Origin: Magnetovibrio sp.
GTDB taxonomy: Bacteria; Pseudomonadota; Alphaproteobacteria; Rhodospirillales; Casp-alpha2
Direction: 5' to 3'
Assembly (NCBI GenBank): GCA_002690705.1
Contig: NZFO01000010.1
Span: forward strand, 74,305-138,304
DNA length: 64,000 nt
How positions within the stretch are numbered: the first letter of the stretch is position 1; every line of letters begins with the position of its first letter. Both the position numbers and the translations under genes were made by a program. The notes below the pieces were generated by a model that ran no database searches, was not told where the DNA came from, and was given only the letters and a program-made list of their open reading frames with translations. This document shows, piece after piece, positions 18,725 through 29,779 of this stretch.

Positions 18725-20314
18725 ATGAATAATACAGCCATGAACACCGAGGCCCTGCATGCCAGACCGGAACTATTGCAGGTTGCGGAGACCGTCGCCC
18801 GCGACAAAGGGATCCAGAGGGACGAAGTGCTTGAAGCGATGGAGCAAGCAATCCAGAAAGCAGGTCGATCCAAGTATGGTCAAGAGCATGATATACGTGC
18901 TCATATTGACAGGTCGTCGGGTGCAATTTCCTTGGCACGTTACACGGAAGTGGTCTCTGCTCGCGAAGAGATTGAAAATGAAATAATACAGATTGATTTG
19001 GAGTCGGCTCGCAATAAGAAGGGGGATGTGGTTCCGGGCGATTTTCTCGTGGATCCCCTGCCGCCCATTGATTTTGGTCGAATTGCTGCGCAGACAGCAA
19101 AGCAAGTAATTGTTCAAAAAGTCCGTGAGGCAGAGCGGACCCGACAGTATGACGAGTATAAAGATCGCATTGGCGAAGTGGTAAACGGGTTAGTAAAACG
19201 GATCGAATATGGAAATGTGATAGTGGACCTTGGGCGCGCAGAGGCGCTATTACGTCGTGATGAGTGCATTCCGCGGGAACACTTTAATAATGGCGATCGA
19301 GTTCGCGCGTATATCATGGATGTGCGAGAAGAAACGCGCGGGCCGCAAATTTTTATGTCACGTACCCATCCCCAGTTTATGGCTAAGCTTTTTACTCAGG
19401 AAGTACCGGAAATTTATGATGGTGTGATTGAAATCAAAGCTGTGGCTCGTGACCCTGGTTCACGAGCAAAAATTGCAGTACAATCCCACGATTCGAGTCT
19501 TGATCCGGTCGGGCCATGCATTGGTATGCGAGGGTCCCGAGTTCAAGCGGTTGTTGGTGAGCTCCAAGGTGAAAAAATAGATATTATTCAGTGGTCGCCA
19601 GATGCTGCCTCTTTCATCGTGAACGGTCTGGCGCCAGCGGAAGTCGCGAAGGTGGTACTCGATGAAGAGAAAAATAAGATTGAGGTTGTGGTACCAGATG
19701 ATCAGTTGTCTCTGGCGATTGGACGTCGCGGTCAGAATGTGAGGTTGGCCTCACAATTGTCAGGTTGGGACATTGATATCTTGACTGAAGCGGAGGAATC
19801 TGAGCGAAGACAACAGGAATTCCAGCAGCGGTCCCTGATGTTTGTCGAGGCATTGGATGTTGATGATGTAATTGCGCAACTTTTAGTAACGGAGGGTTTT
19901 TCTTCCGTAGAAGAAGTTGCTTTTGTTCCAGTCGACGATCTTTTGATGATTGAAGGTTTTGATGAGGATGTTGCTGAAGAGCTGCGAGTGCGGGCGCACA
20001 ATCACCTTGAAAAACGCGAACAGGAGATGAATAAACGTCGGGTTGAGCTTGGAGTAAAAGATGACCTAGCCGGTGTAAAGGGTTTGACACCAGATATGTT
20101 GGTTGTGCTCGGTGAAAATGGAATTAAGGAACGGGACGATCTCGCCGATCTAGCAACTGATGAGCTGCAGGAGATGTTTGAAACAGCGCCACTGAGCGTT
20201 GATACAGCCAACACTATTATAATGGCGGCACGAGCACATTGGTTTGCTGGCGACGAAGACACGGGGTTTGGTGGTGTGGCTCCTAATTCAGAGACATCGA
20301 AGGTTGAGGTGTGA
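18725..20314 (+). CDS. nusA: Transcription termination/antitermination factor NusA
   Basis: A protein of about 529 residues starting at ATG 18725, 2 bp after the rimP stop; a TTG two codons earlier overlaps that stop and ATG 18740 is another option. Domains in order: the RNA-polymerase-binding NTD (1-130), S1 (about 140-205, GEVVNGLVKRIEYGNVIVDLG), KH1 and KH2 (about 230-350, with CIGMRGSRVQAV and AIGRRGQNVRLASQL), then two C-terminal helix-hairpin-helix repeats (about 375-500) as in proteobacterial NusA. It modulates pausing, termination and antitermination. The gene is complete. Confidence 0.97.
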   Translation: MNNTAMNTEALHARPELLQVAETVARDKGIQRDEVLEAMEQAIQKAGRSKYGQEHDIRAHIDRSSGAISLARYTEVVSAREEIENEIIQIDLESARNKKGDVVPGDFLVDPLPPIDFGRIAAQTAKQVIVQKVREAERTRQYDEYKDRIGEVVNGLVKRIEYGNVIVDLGRAEALLRRDECIPREHFNNGDRVRAYIMDVREETRGPQIFMSRTHPQFMAKLFTQEVPEIYDGVIEIKAVARDPGSRAKIAVQSHDSSLDPVGPCIGMRGSRVQAVVGELQGEKIDIIQWSPDAASFIVNGLAPAEVAKVVLDEEKNKIEVVVPDDQLSLAIGRRGQNVRLASQLSGWDIDILTEAEESERRQQEFQQRSLMFVEALDVDDVIAQLLVTEGFSSVEEVAFVPVDDLLMIEGFDEDVAEELRVRAHNHLEKREQEMNKRRVELGVKDDLAGVKGLTPDMLVVLGENGIKERDDLADLATDELQEMFETAPLSVDTANTIIMAARAHWFAGDEDTGFGGVAPNSETSKVEV

Positions 20315-20392
20315 TCCGGGTATTGGGCAAAGCACTCGATAGAAAACTGAAAGACAGATGTGGCGATTGAACTAGCCGAAGAGAGAAAAACT

Positions 20393-21019
20393 ATGGGTAA
20401 GCAGTTGGACGGTCTGCGGACCTGCCTAGTTAGTGGCATGCGAAAGCCTAAGGACTTGATGGTCCGATTCGTTATAGACTCGGAGGCTCGGCCTGTCCCT
20501 GACCTTGAAGAAAAGCTTCCCGGTCGTGGCCTTTGGTTAAGCGCTGAGCGAGAGACTGTCCAAAAAGCTTGCATGAAGAATTTATTCTCTAGACGTGCTC
20601 GCCAGAAAGTTAATGTGGATACTGAGCTGCCATATCGTGTTGAAGAGTTGTTAGCAAAGCGATGCGTGAAATGGCTTGAGCTTGCGCGGCGCGCAAGCAA
20701 AACAGGCTTTGGCTTTGATGAGGTTCGAAGGCGCCTGAGCACGGAACATTGCGGATTGCTTCTTTCTGCGCACGATAGTGGCGTTGACGGTCGCGGTAAG
20801 TTGCAAAGATTAGTTAGAGAATTAGGTGTGAAAAACCATCGCACTGCGGCCATGGTGACTGCTATGACTGCTGCAGAAATTGGCATGGCTTTTGGACGAG
20901 AGAGAGTTGCGCACGCTTGTGTCGCTCGAGGGGGGCTTTGTGATAGCTTGGTTCGTGATACGGCTCGTCTGGGAGGATTACGTTCCCTCAGACCAAATAG
21001 TTACAATGAGGTTGATTGA
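20393..21019 (+). CDS. ylxR: YlxR-type RNA-binding protein with C-terminal L7Ae-like extension
   Basis: A 208-residue protein from ATG 20393, behind GAAGAGAG; a GTG at 20360 is the alternative. Residues 1-80 are the YlxR/DUF448 domain (RTCLVSGMRKPKDLMVRFV, then PGRGLWLSAERETVQ). The C-terminal half resembles the L7Ae/L30e-like fold often fused to YlxR in alphaproteobacteria (LLLSAHDSGVDGRGKLQRL). Nucleic-acid binding is expected, but the exact role is unsettled. Its place between nusA and infB is the conserved one. The terminal 40 residues have no motif I know. Confidence 0.88.
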   Translation: MGKQLDGLRTCLVSGMRKPKDLMVRFVIDSEARPVPDLEEKLPGRGLWLSAERETVQKACMKNLFSRRARQKVNVDTELPYRVEELLAKRCVKWLELARRASKTGFGFDEVRRRLSTEHCGLLLSAHDSGVDGRGKLQRLVRELGVKNHRTAAMVTAMTAAEIGMAFGRERVAHACVARGGLCDSLVRDTARLGGLRSLRPNSYNEVD

Positions 21020-21135
21020 AGATGACATGGGAAACCGCTAGAAGATAGTGGATATTAGAAGACAACGAAAATGAGAGGGCTGAGTAAGCCTAATATGGAA
21101 ATGGCCTCAATGGCCTAGAATTGGAATGGTAGCGG

Positions 21136-23727
21136 ATGACTGAGACGACGGATAAAGGCAAGTCAGGTAAATTGAGTCTATCAAAGCCCGGCACGCTTGA
21201 ACTAAATAAAACCGTCGAGAGCGGCCAAGTCCGGCAGAATTTCTCGCACGGTCGATCCAAAATGGTGCAGGTAGAGCGCCGCACCAAACGTACTTTTGCG
21301 CTCGATTCCGGCGGTAAAATGTTGGAAGTTAAAGCTAGGGCGGCTGAGGCTGAGGAGGCTCTAAAAGAGACAATTAAAACGCCTGACCTCGTCTCTATGA
21401 CTCCTGTGGAAGGCGAAGCTGTGCCTGACAAAGGCCCAGCTGATAATTTTACGACTGAAGAGCGTGCTGCGCGGGACCGAGCTCGGGCTGATGCAGAAAA
21501 ATTTGAGGTGGACCGCCAGCGACAGGTGGAAGAAGACGTAAGGCTTGCTAGGCGGCGTAAAGAAGGAGAAGAAGATCCCAAGGTCAAAGGGGAGTTTTCA
21601 GAGAGAGTAGCGGTACAAACAGAGATAGAGGCAGAGGAAGCACTTGTTGCGGAATTAGCGGCTGAGGCTGGTAACGTCCCTGAGCCTTCTACGCCCGAAG
21701 CCGCAAAGGCCCGAGAAGCACGTGCGCGTGCAACCCGGCTCGAAGAAGAGGCGGAGGAAGGGCGTGCGCGCAGTAAAAAGGCGCCGCGAGGTGAAAAAAG
21801 GCCTAGTCCGTCAGCCCGGAAAGGTGACTCGCGGCGGCGATCTGGCAAATTGACTATTTCAGAAGCCTTGGAAGAACGTGAGGAGCGTCAGGCTAGCGTT
21901 GCACGCTATAGACGAAAGCTAGAGAGAGAGCGTCAAAAGGGACAACAACTTCGTTCTGAAGGGCAGCGAGTCATTAGAGACGTAACTGTGCCAGAGGCGA
22001 TCACCGTGCAGGAGCTGGCGAATCGTATGGCGGAACGTGCGGCTGATGTTATCAAGACCCTTATGGGCATGGGTGTGATGGTGACGGCGACTCAAACCAT
22101 CGATGCGGATACTGCAGAGCTAGTTATTGAAGAATTCGGTCATAAAATTAAGCGCGTTTCAGAAGCTGATGTGGAGGACGGTCTCGGTGGGGGTGACGAT
22201 GATCAGGGAAACGTTATCCCACGTGCTCCCATCGTCACGGTTATGGGTCACGTCGATCACGGGAAAACATCTCTACTGGATGCACTTAGAGAGAGTGATA
22301 TTGCTGGCGGAGAAGCGGGTGGTATTACCCAACACATCGGTGCGTACCAAGTAGAGATTGCATCTGGGGATAAAATTTCTTTTATTGATACCCCGGGCCA
22401 TGCGGCATTTACAGAGATGCGTGCTCGTGGCGCGCAGGTGACAGATATTGTAGTACTGTGCGTCGCGGCGGATGACGGTATTATGCCACAAACAATTGAA
22501 GCCATACATCATGCTAAAGCGGCAGGGGTACCAATAATTGTTGCAATAAATAAAATTGATAAAATTGAGGCAGATGCCAATCGTGTGAGGACTGAATTGC
22601 TGCAGCACGATCTACAGGTTGAAGAAATGGGGGGCGATATCCTCTCCGTTGAAGTTTCGGCTCTGGAAAAAACTAACTTGGATAAGCTCGGGGAAGCCAT
22701 TTTACTACAATCTGAACTGCTTGACCTAATGGCAAACCCAGACCGAATGGCTGAGGGCGTCGTTGTTGAGTCAAAAATGGAGCAAGGCCGTGGCTCTGTC
22801 TCAACGGTTCTGGTTCAGCGCGGTACGTTGCGTGTCGGTGATATTTTTGTTGCTGGTTCTGAGTGGGGTCGGGTGCGCGCCATGGTCGACGCTCATGGCA
22901 AGCATATGGAATTCGCCGGTCCTTCAGTTCCGGTCGAAGTGCTTGGTTTGAACGGGACCCCTGATGCGGGCGATGAAGTAGTTGTTGTCGACAGTGAGGG
23001 TCGGGCGCGTGAGATTTGTGAATTTCGGGCACGACGGAAGCGAGATGCTAATACAGCTGTTGCTGGGCGGGGAACAATCGAGCAAATGTTTGAGAAGATT
23101 AAAGAGGGTGAAGCGCAAACTTTACCTGTTGTTCTCAAAGGAGATGTGCACGGTTCTGTTGAGGCAATAGCGATGGCGCTTCAGAACATTGCGAACGACG
23201 AAGTTCGGGTCCAGGTGTTGCACTCTGCGGTAGGTGGTATTAATGAGTCGGATGTGACTTTGGCGCGTGCGTCTGGAGCACCGATCATTGCGTTCAATGT
23301 TCGGGCTAACCCTCAGGCTCGTGACTTAGCCAAACGTGATGGCGTTGATATTCGCTATTATTCGATTATCTACGATCTGACTGACGATATGAAAAAAATG
23401 CTGTCAGGCATGCTGGCGCCAGAAGTGCGCGAAACCTTTCTTGGGTATGCGGAAATCAAAGAGGTGTTCTCCGTCTCAAAGATCGGTCGGGTGGCCGGGT
23501 GCTTGGTAACGGAGGGACAAGTTAAACGGGGCTCTGCTGTTCGTTTAATCCGCGATGAGGTAGTTATACACCAAGGTGACTTAAGCCAACTCAAGCGCTT
23601 TAAAGACGATGTCAAAGAAGTTATTTCTGGGACGGAATGTGGGGTGGCTTTTGCCAATTATCAAGATATCCAGTCAGGTGATATTATTGAATGCTTTGAT
23701 GTTGAGGAAGTGGCCCGACAGCTTTAG
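21136..23727 (+). CDS. infB: Translation initiation factor IF-2
   Basis: An 863-residue GTPase. The N-terminal 250 residues are highly charged (Glu/Arg/Ala-rich, probably extended or coiled coil). An IF2-N domain follows ([20 protein letters not shown], near 290), then the G domain: G1 GHVDHGKT at 371-378, G3 DTPGH, G4 NKID. The C-terminal beta-barrels and the fMet-tRNA-binding domain complete it. It brings initiator tRNA to the 30S subunit. Start ATG 21136 matches the usual alphaproteobacterial opening. It sits between ylxR and rbfA. Confidence 0.97.
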   Translation: MTETTDKGKSGKLSLSKPGTLELNKTVESGQVRQNFSHGRSKMVQVERRTKRTFALDSGGKMLEVKARAAEAEEALKETIKTPDLVSMTPVEGEAVPDKGPADNFTTEERAARDRARADAEKFEVDRQRQVEEDVRLARRRKEGEEDPKVKGEFSERVAVQTEIEAEEALVAELAAEAGNVPEPSTPEAAKAREARARATRLEEEAEEGRARSKKAPRGEKRPSPSARKGDSRRRSGKLTISEALEEREERQASVARYRRKLERERQKGQQLRSEGQRVIRDVTVPEAITVQELANRMAERAADVIKTLMGMGVMVTATQTIDADTAELVIEEFGHKIKRVSEADVEDGLGGGDDDQGNVIPRAPIVTVMGHVDHGKTSLLDALRESDIAGGEAGGITQHIGAYQVEIASGDKISFIDTPGHAAFTEMRARGAQVTDIVVLCVAADDGIMPQTIEAIHHAKAAGVPIIVAINKIDKIEADANRVRTELLQHDLQVEEMGGDILSVEVSALEKTNLDKLGEAILLQSELLDLMANPDRMAEGVVVESKMEQGRGSVSTVLVQRGTLRVGDIFVAGSEWGRVRAMVDAHGKHMEFAGPSVPVEVLGLNGTPDAGDEVVVVDSEGRAREICEFRARRKRDANTAVAGRGTIEQMFEKIKEGEAQTLPVVLKGDVHGSVEAIAMALQNIANDEVRVQVLHSAVGGINESDVTLARASGAPIIAFNVRANPQARDLAKRDGVDIRYYSIIYDLTDDMKKMLSGMLAPEVRETFLGYAEIKEVFSVSKIGRVAGCLVTEGQVKRGSAVRLIRDEVVIHQGDLSQLKRFKDDVKEVISGTECGVAFANYQDIQSGDIIECFDVEEVARQL

Positions 23728-23834
23728 GTTATTTCTGTGATTAAACATTTTTTGCGACTCTCAAATAAAAAGTGAGGGCAGGCTTCGTAACCCGTCAGGT
23801 ATTTGGTGCCTTAATCCAAGGAATGCAGTGTCTA

Positions 23835-24266
23835 ATGAAAACTCCCAGCCAACGTCAACTTAAAGTCGGTGAGGAACTCCGTCATGTTCTCGCTTGGGCT
23901 CTTGAAAGAGGTGAAGTTAGAGACCCAGCGGTTGCAGGGACGCCGCTCACAGTAACAGAGGTTGCAGTTAGCCCAGACCTTAAAAATGCGACGGCTTATG
24001 TGGTTCCTTTGGGGGTGGTAATAGGCGAAATCGGTGGTGATTTTAAAGATATCTTAGTTGGTCTAGATCGGGCAGCGCCATTTTTACGACGCTATGTTGC
24101 GTCGCGCGTTCGATTAAGGTTTGCGCCAAAACTCTCTTTTGCTGCAGATACGGCATATGATAATTCTGAACATATTGAGCGGTTACTGCGCCGACCCGAT
24201 GTCGCTCGGGATTTGGAAGAGGTTATTGACGGTGAACATAAAACGGGCCCAGAAAAGAAAAACTAA
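23835..24266 (+). CDS. rbfA: Ribosome-binding factor A
   Basis: A protein of about 143 residues from ATG 23835, directly before the conserved PSQRQLKVGEELRHVLAWAL; in-frame starts at 23772 and 23823 would add a tail not usual for RbfA. AAGGA at 23818-23822 is the likely ribosome site. The single KH-like domain includes VTEVAVSPDLKNATAYVVPLG. It acts in late 30S assembly and cold adaptation. Its last 35 bases overlap the proposed truB start. Confidence 0.93.
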   Translation: MKTPSQRQLKVGEELRHVLAWALERGEVRDPAVAGTPLTVTEVAVSPDLKNATAYVVPLGVVIGEIGGDFKDILVGLDRAAPFLRRYVASRVRLRFAPKLSFAADTAYDNSEHIERLLRRPDVARDLEEVIDGEHKTGPEKKN

Positions 24267-25176
24267 AGGCCTCCCAATACATGGTTGGCTCAACTTAGAA
24301 AAACCAGCTGGAATGAGTTCCAGCAAAGTTGTGAGCCTCGTGCGTCGATTTACGGGCGCTGCTAAGGCGGGCCATGGGGGTACCCTCGACCCGCTGGCAA
24401 CCGGGGTGCTTCCGGTTGCGTTAGGCGAGGCTACCAAGACCGTTTCATTTGTGATGGACGGGTTTAAGACTTATGTCTTTGTCGTCCGTTGGGGGATTGG
24501 CACGGCGACCGATGATAGGGAGGGTGAGGTCATTAAAATTACTGATGGCCGTCCCACAATTAGAAATATTAAGAGGGTCTTAAGTCAATTCACAGGCGAA
24601 ATCAGTCAAGTGCCGCCAATATTTTCGGCGATAAAGGTTAATGGTAAACGGGCCTATGATCTCGCTCGAAGTTCTAAAGACGTAGTGCTTCAGCCCCGCT
24701 CGGTCAAAGTGACTGCATTGTCTATTACCGACACACCTGATCGCGATCACACAGCCTTTAAGGTTAAGTGTGGAAAAGGGACCTACATCCGTGCTTTGGC
24801 GCGCGATATGTCGCTCGCATTGGGGACTTGCGGACATATCTCTAGCTTACGTCGAATTTCTGTGGGTGCTTTTAGAGAAAAAGAATCAATTTCACTGGAT
24901 AAACTGGAGAGCCTCGGGCATATTGCGCCCGGCTCAAAGGTCCTGTGGCCAATTGAGACTGTGCTGGACGACATCCCGGCATTAGCTCTAACGGTGCAGG
25001 AGGCTAAAAGGCTTCGGCAAGGACAAGGGGTCCCTGCTTTGCCTGTCGCCAGCCGAACTAGTGCCGAAGATATCGCCCCGGGCGATTTAGTTTGCGCAAT
25101 TTCGGAGGGTAAGCTGGTAGCTTTGGCTAAAATAAACGGGGGCGAAATCCGCCCGGTACGTGTTCTAAACCATTAA
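24232..25176 (+). CDS. truB: tRNA pseudouridine(55) synthase
   Basis: A 314-residue enzyme. I place the start at GTG 24232, inside the 3' end of rbfA and behind GGAAGAGG; the frame is open further upstream but those residues are not TruB-like. Signatures are [33 protein letters not shown] with catalytic D53, and [14 protein letters not shown]. It makes pseudouridine 55 in the T-loop of tRNAs. A C-terminal PUA-like part follows. It runs 13 bp into rpsO, whose AAGGAG ribosome site lies at its end. Confidence 0.95.
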   Translation: MNIKRAQKRKTKGLPIHGWLNLEKPAGMSSSKVVSLVRRFTGAAKAGHGGTLDPLATGVLPVALGEATKTVSFVMDGFKTYVFVVRWGIGTATDDREGEVIKITDGRPTIRNIKRVLSQFTGEISQVPPIFSAIKVNGKRAYDLARSSKDVVLQPRSVKVTALSITDTPDRDHTAFKVKCGKGTYIRALARDMSLALGTCGHISSLRRISVGAFREKESISLDKLESLGHIAPGSKVLWPIETVLDDIPALALTVQEAKRLRQGQGVPALPVASRTSAEDIAPGDLVCAISEGKLVALAKINGGEIRPVRVLNH

Positions 25177-25189
25177 AAAAGGAGCTCCG

Positions 25190-25459
25190 ATGTCGATAAC
25201 TGCGGAACGCAAGCAAGAGCTTGTAAAAGAATATGCAAAAACTGAGGGTGATACTGGATCACCCGAGGTTCAGATAGCAATTCTGACCGAGCGGATCATC
25301 AACCTCACGGATCACTTGAAAACCCATATGAAGGATTTTCATTCTCGCCGCGGATTATTAATGATGGTTGGTCAACGCCGCCGACTTCTAGACTACTTAA
25401 AGGGGAAAAATGCTGAACGGTATCATGGCCTAATCAAGCGCCTAGGTTTGCGCCGATAA
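25190..25459 (+). CDS. rpsO: 30S ribosomal protein S15
   Basis: An 89-residue S15 of the usual length, with the conserved [15 protein letters not shown] and [20 protein letters not shown] blocks that bind 16S rRNA at the central-domain three-way junction. The ribosome site AAAGGAG precedes ATG 25190. In many bacteria S15 represses its own translation through its leader; I see no clear autoregulatory fold in the 13-bp spacer after truB. Confidence 0.97.
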   Translation: MSITAERKQELVKEYAKTEGDTGSPEVQIAILTERIINLTDHLKTHMKDFHSRRGLLMMVGQRRRLLDYLKGKNAERYHGLIKRLGLRR

Positions 25460-25562
25460 CTTTGGCAAGGCCCTTTTCACACGGATGGCGTGATCTGTAT
25501 TACTGTTGTCGCCTGCGTCATAGGGGTGTGGGCCAGCAACGTATGAGAGGAAGTAACAAGTT

Positions 25563-27716
25563 ATGTTTCAAGAATATCGGAAAGAGATCGAATGGGGTGG
25601 GCGTAAGCTTGTTTTAGAGACAGGCAAGGTTGCTCGGCAAGCCGATGGCGCAGTGGTCGCCACATTAGGCGATACAGCGGTTCTGTGTACCGTAGTGGGC
25701 GAAAAATTACCGAGGCCTGGCCTCGATTTTTTCCCACTGAGTGTCCACTATCAGGAGCGCGCGTATGCTGCTGGAAAAATTCCAGGGGGATTTTTCAAAC
25801 GTGAAGCGCGACCGAGTGAGAAAGAGACGTTAACTTCGCGCTTAATTGACCGCCCAATTCGACCTTTATTTGTCAAGGGTTTTAAGAATGAAACACAAGT
25901 TATTTTAACTGTATTATCGCATGACCAAGAAAATGACCCCGATATAGTGGCATTAATTGGTGCGTCAGCGGCGTTAACGATTTCGGGTCTTCCATTCTTA
26001 GGACCCATTGGCGGGTGCCGTGTTGGCTATATAGACAACGAATTTGTTCTTAACCCCCAATTAGATCAAATGGCTGATTCGGACCTTGATCTAGTTGTTG
26101 CCGGCACGCGTGAAGGTGTTCTGATGGTTGAGTCAGAAGCTGCAGAGCTATCTGAAGAGGTTATGTTGAAAGCAGTTGCCTACGGTCATTCTGCGTTTCA
26201 ACTTGTGATAGATGCTATAATTGAACTCGCGCAGGCGTGTGCCAGAGAACCCATGGAATTGTTAGGCGCACCCGAAGGGAAAGAAGAACTTACGGAAAAA
26301 GTTCGAGCGTTGGCCGAATCCGGCCTTCGTGATGCTTATACCGAGACCGTAAAGCTAAGCCGGCAGAAAAAAGTTAGCGATGTAAAGGCGACAGTTTTAG
26401 AGGCTTTGATATCTGATGAGAGTCAAGACCAGGAGTTAGTTGATGCGACGCTCGGGGATATATTCAAGTCTGTTGAGCAAGACATCGTCCGGCGTGGCAT
26501 TATAGATACCAAAGTACGTATCGATGGTCGCACCACATCTGATGTTCGTCCAATTGCGGTTGAAGTGGGAGTGCTTCCTCGCACCCATGGTTCGGCGCTT
26601 TTTACTCGAGGCGAAACACAAGCGTTAGTGACTGCTACGTTGGGAACTGGGCAGGATGAACAGATCATTGACGGCCTTGCGGAAGATTATCGACAACATT
26701 TCATACTGCACTATAATTTTCCACCATATTCTGTGGGTGAAGCCGGCCGCGTTGGGTTTACGGGCCGACGCGAAATCGGCCATGGTAAGCTGGCCTGGCG
26801 CGCGCTACATCCTTTGATGCCTGAAAAACTGTATTTCCCGTACACGGTACGCGTTGTCTCTGAAATAACGGAATCTAACGGCTCGTCTAGCATGGCCTCG
26901 GTTTGTGGTTCTTCTCTAGCAATGATGGATGCGGGTGTGCCGCTTGCCAAACCTGTCGCTGGTATAGCAATGGGATTGATCAAAGAAGATGATGGTTACG
27001 CCGTTTTGTCTGATATACTTGGTGATGAGGATCATTTGGGTGATATGGATTTCAAGGTTGCTGGAAGTGCAGATGGGATCACGTCTCTGCAGATGGATAT
27101 AAAAATTACGTCAATCACAGAGCAAATAATGCAAATTGCCCTTGAGCAGGCGCGAGATGGCCGTTTATTTATCCTGGGTGAAATGGCTAAGGGAATTTCG
27201 CAATCGCGTGAAGGAGTTAGTTCACACGCCCCGCGGATAGAGAGTATTACAATTAACAAAGACAAGATACGCGACGTGATTGGCCCAGGCGGAAAGATGA
27301 TTCGTGAAATATGTGAAACTACGGGTGCCAAGGTCGACATTGAAGATGATGGGACCGTAAAGGTTGCCGCGGTAGATGAAAAAGCCATGCGACAGGCTAT
27401 TGAATGGGTGGAAAGTCTTACTGCAGAGCCAGAGCTCCATAAAATTTACAACGGTAAGGTTGTAAAGGTTGTTGATTTTGGTGCCTTTGTGAATTTTATG
27501 GGAAATCGAGACGGCTTAGTGCATATCTCCGAATTAAAGCCAGAACGTGTGGGTAAAGTAACGGATGTCTTGAATGAGGGTGATGAAGTTAAGGTGAAAC
27601 TGATTGGCATAGATGACCGGGGTAAAGTAAAATTATCTATGAAGGTGGTCGACCAAGAGAGTGGGAAAGACATAACGGACCAAGTTAAGTCGAAGCCGCG
27701 TGGCGAGGTAAACTAA
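25563..27716 (+). CDS. pnp: Polyribonucleotide nucleotidyltransferase (PNPase)
   Basis: A 717-residue phosphorolytic 3'-5' exoribonuclease. It has two RNase PH domains (about 10-220 and 320-530), joined by an alpha-helical linker, then KH (about 550-615, [19 protein letters not shown]) and S1 (about 620-690, [17 protein letters not shown]). It degrades mRNA as a trimer and associates with RNase E in degradosomes. GAGAGGAAG precedes ATG 25563. A perfect 17-bp tandem copy of the last bases, including the stop codon, lies just after the gene. Confidence 0.97.
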   Translation: MFQEYRKEIEWGGRKLVLETGKVARQADGAVVATLGDTAVLCTVVGEKLPRPGLDFFPLSVHYQERAYAAGKIPGGFFKREARPSEKETLTSRLIDRPIRPLFVKGFKNETQVILTVLSHDQENDPDIVALIGASAALTISGLPFLGPIGGCRVGYIDNEFVLNPQLDQMADSDLDLVVAGTREGVLMVESEAAELSEEVMLKAVAYGHSAFQLVIDAIIELAQACAREPMELLGAPEGKEELTEKVRALAESGLRDAYTETVKLSRQKKVSDVKATVLEALISDESQDQELVDATLGDIFKSVEQDIVRRGIIDTKVRIDGRTTSDVRPIAVEVGVLPRTHGSALFTRGETQALVTATLGTGQDEQIIDGLAEDYRQHFILHYNFPPYSVGEAGRVGFTGRREIGHGKLAWRALHPLMPEKLYFPYTVRVVSEITESNGSSSMASVCGSSLAMMDAGVPLAKPVAGIAMGLIKEDDGYAVLSDILGDEDHLGDMDFKVAGSADGITSLQMDIKITSITEQIMQIALEQARDGRLFILGEMAKGISQSREGVSSHAPRIESITINKDKIRDVIGPGGKMIREICETTGAKVDIEDDGTVKVAAVDEKAMRQAIEWVESLTAEPELHKIYNGKVVKVVDFGAFVNFMGNRDGLVHISELKPERVGKVTDVLNEGDEVKVKLIGIDDRGKVKLSMKVVDQESGKDITDQVKSKPRGEVN

Positions 27717-27733
27717 GTGGCGAGGTAAACTAA
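27700..27733 (+). repeat. 17-bp tandem duplication across the pnp stop codon
   Basis: Positions 27700-27716 and 27717-27733 are identical (GTGGCGAGGTAAACTAA). The first copy encodes the last codons and stop of pnp and the second is untranslated. It looks like a recent slippage or duplication event with no effect on the protein. Confidence 0.95.
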
Positions 27734-27786
27734 TATGTGTGCTTATCGTTAAATCCGTTTGGGCGACATGCGATAATGTTGTTATA

Positions 27787-27818
27787 TCGGTGGTGCTCTC
27801 GGGCACCACCGATTTTTT
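27787..27818 (+). terminator. Rho-independent terminator after pnp
   Basis: A 10-bp perfect stem, TCGGTGGTGC (27787-27796) with GCACCACCGA (27803-27812), has a 6-nt loop and a run of six T residues (27813-27818). It ends the rimP-pnp operon. Confidence 0.94.
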
Positions 27819-27926
27819 AACACGGCTATGTTCTCTGGCGTCAGTCTGGGTTATAACTGATTTTTAAGCGTGCCTTCTGCGCGAGTCTGTCTATTATTTA
27901 AGCAAGTCAATGGGAAGGCGATCGAC

Positions 27927-28445
27927 GTGGCAGATAAGAAAAATAACTATAACCGTAATGACCTCCTCGCCTGCGGTCGGGGCGAGCTTTTCGGACCCGG
28001 CAATGCGCAGCTGCCATTGCCGCCAATGCTGATGTTTGATCGAATAACAAGTGTGTCGGCTGTTGGCGGAAGCTATGGTAAGGGCTATATCGTTGCCGAA
28101 TTAGATGTGAAGCCTGATTTATGGTTTTTTGGGTGTCATTTTCAGGGAGACCCTGTAATGCCCGGGTGTTTGGGATTGGACGCACTATGGCAATTGCTTG
28201 GGTTTTATCTTGCGTGGACTGGCGCGCCCGGTCGTGGCCGTGCCTTGGGTGTAGGCGGTGTTAAGTTTATCGGCCAAGTCCAGCCGGGTGCCCAGCTAGT
28301 GACCTATAAGATAGATATAAAACGTGTTATGAACCGCCAAATTACTCTAGGGATTGCAGACGGCATTATGGAGGTTGACAATGAATTGGCATATGAAGCG
28401 GAGAGCCTGCGTGTTACGTTGTTTGGCAGCGAAGATAAATCTTAA
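27927..28445 (+). CDS. fabA: 3-hydroxydecanoyl-[ACP] dehydratase/isomerase FabA
   Basis: A 172-residue enzyme, the same length as E. coli FabA when started at GTG 27927, which lies behind GGGAAGG (27912-27918). A frame open upstream to 27870 has no ribosome site. The active-site histidine H71 and aspartate D85 lie in [21 protein letters not shown]. It dehydrates 3-hydroxydecanoyl-ACP and isomerises the product to cis-3-decenoyl-ACP, the branch point to unsaturated fatty acids. fabB and fabI follow, the standard anaerobic-type unsaturated fatty-acid unit of alphaproteobacteria. Confidence 0.96.
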   Translation: MADKKNNYNRNDLLACGRGELFGPGNAQLPLPPMLMFDRITSVSAVGGSYGKGYIVAELDVKPDLWFFGCHFQGDPVMPGCLGLDALWQLLGFYLAWTGAPGRGRALGVGGVKFIGQVQPGAQLVTYKIDIKRVMNRQITLGIADGIMEVDNELAYEAESLRVTLFGSEDKS

Positions 28446-28525
28446 AAAATCGAGGCGATATTATCGGCATAGGAGCCCTGTAACAGGTTAAATATTGACC
28501 TAACGCATAGGATGGTGAGGGATTG

Positions 28526-29749
28526 ATGAGACGCGTGGCGGTAACTGGGGTCGGGATCGTCTCCTGCATTGGGAATAACAAAAACGAGGTGCTTGCATCA
28601 CTTCGAGAGGGACGGTCGGGTATTACCTTTAGTGAGGAATACAAAGAGATGGGGTTCCGCAGTCAAGTCCACGGCAAGCCAACTATTGACTTAAATGAAT
28701 CAGTAGATCGTCGTTGGCGCCGCTTCATGGGTGACGGAGCCGCCTATAACTACGTGGCAATGCAACAGGCTGTTGAGGATGCGGAATTAGATAGTAGCGA
28801 AGTATCAAATGAGCGGACGGCAATGATTATGGGCTCAGGGGGGCCATCTACATCTAATCAAATTGCTGCTGCTGACAGCGCTCGGACTCGTGGGCCGAGA
28901 AAGGTAGGCCCATTTATGGTGCCTCGCACCATGTCATCCACTAATTCCGCGACTTTAGCCACCGCTTTTCAAATCAAGGGGCTAAGCTACTCGATCAGTT
29001 CTGCCTGTTCGACAAGCGCTCACTGCATTGGTAATGGTGCTGAATTAATTCAATTAAATAAGGCTGATGTTGTTTTCGCTGGTGGCGGCGAGGAGCTTCA
29101 TTGGAGCCTTTCGGTGCTTTTTGATGCCATGCCTGCTTTGAGCTCAGCTTATAATGATGTACCCGAGCGAGCGTCTCGACCCTACGACGCTAACCGAGAT
29201 GGATTTGTCATCGCGGGTGGTGGCGGTGTTGTAGTGCTTGAGGAAATGGCTCGTGCTAGAGCGCGCGGCGCCACGATCTATGGTGAATTGATGGGTTACG
29301 GTGCAACCTCAGACGGGTTCGATATGGTACAACCGTCTGGCGAGGGGGCTGCGCGCTGTATGCGGCTAGCTATTTCGAACCTTGATCGCCCAGTTGACTA
29401 TATCAATACGCATGGGACTTCGACACCAGTTGGAGACATTAAGGAGTTGGAAGCGATCCGTGAGGTATTTACGGACTGCGATCAGATACCGTATTTTGGT
29501 TCTACAAAATCCTTAACTGGGCACTCATTGGGAGCGACAGGTGTTCAAGAAGCAATCTATAGCTTATTGATGATGGAGAATAATTTTTTAAGTGCCTCAG
29601 CCAATATTGAGCAATTGGACCCAAGTGTGGGCGAGATGCCACTTTTACGTGAGCGCCTTGATGATGCAGACGTGAATTGTGTTTTATCCAACAGTTTCGG
29701 TTTCGGCGGTACAAATGCAAGCCTAGCGTTTGCCCGGGCAGAATATTAG
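28526..29749 (+). CDS. fabB: 3-oxoacyl-[ACP] synthase I FabB
   Basis: A 407-residue condensing enzyme with the Cys-His-His triad C161 (SACSTSAHC), H296 ([11 protein letters not shown]) and H333 ([12 protein letters not shown]), closely matching E. coli FabB numbering. ATG 28526 is preferred over the TTG directly before it. It elongates cis-3-decenoyl-ACP, committing chains to unsaturated fatty acids. It lies 80 bp after fabA and 30 bp before fabI, so one transcript is likely. Confidence 0.96.
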   Translation: MRRVAVTGVGIVSCIGNNKNEVLASLREGRSGITFSEEYKEMGFRSQVHGKPTIDLNESVDRRWRRFMGDGAAYNYVAMQQAVEDAELDSSEVSNERTAMIMGSGGPSTSNQIAAADSARTRGPRKVGPFMVPRTMSSTNSATLATAFQIKGLSYSISSACSTSAHCIGNGAELIQLNKADVVFAGGGEELHWSLSVLFDAMPALSSAYNDVPERASRPYDANRDGFVIAGGGGVVVLEEMARARARGATIYGELMGYGATSDGFDMVQPSGEGAARCMRLAISNLDRPVDYINTHGTSTPVGDIKELEAIREVFTDCDQIPYFGSTKSLTGHSLGATGVQEAIYSLLMMENNFLSASANIEQLDPSVGEMPLLRERLDDADVNCVLSNSFGFGGTNASLAFARAEY

Positions 29750-29779
29750 ATAATGTTTGATGTTTAAATAGGTCTTCAA

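Noticed and set aside
20002-20886. A 294-residue open frame on the minus strand across nusA and ylxR
   Set aside because: It lies opposite two well-supported genes, has Ser/Arg/Ala-rich low-complexity composition, no ribosome site and no family resemblance; it is a codon-shadow.
21090-21848. A 252-residue minus-strand open frame opposite the 5' part of infB
   Set aside because: It mirrors the Glu/Arg/Ala-rich N-terminus of IF-2, which naturally yields Ser/Arg-rich antisense frames; no start signal or domain.
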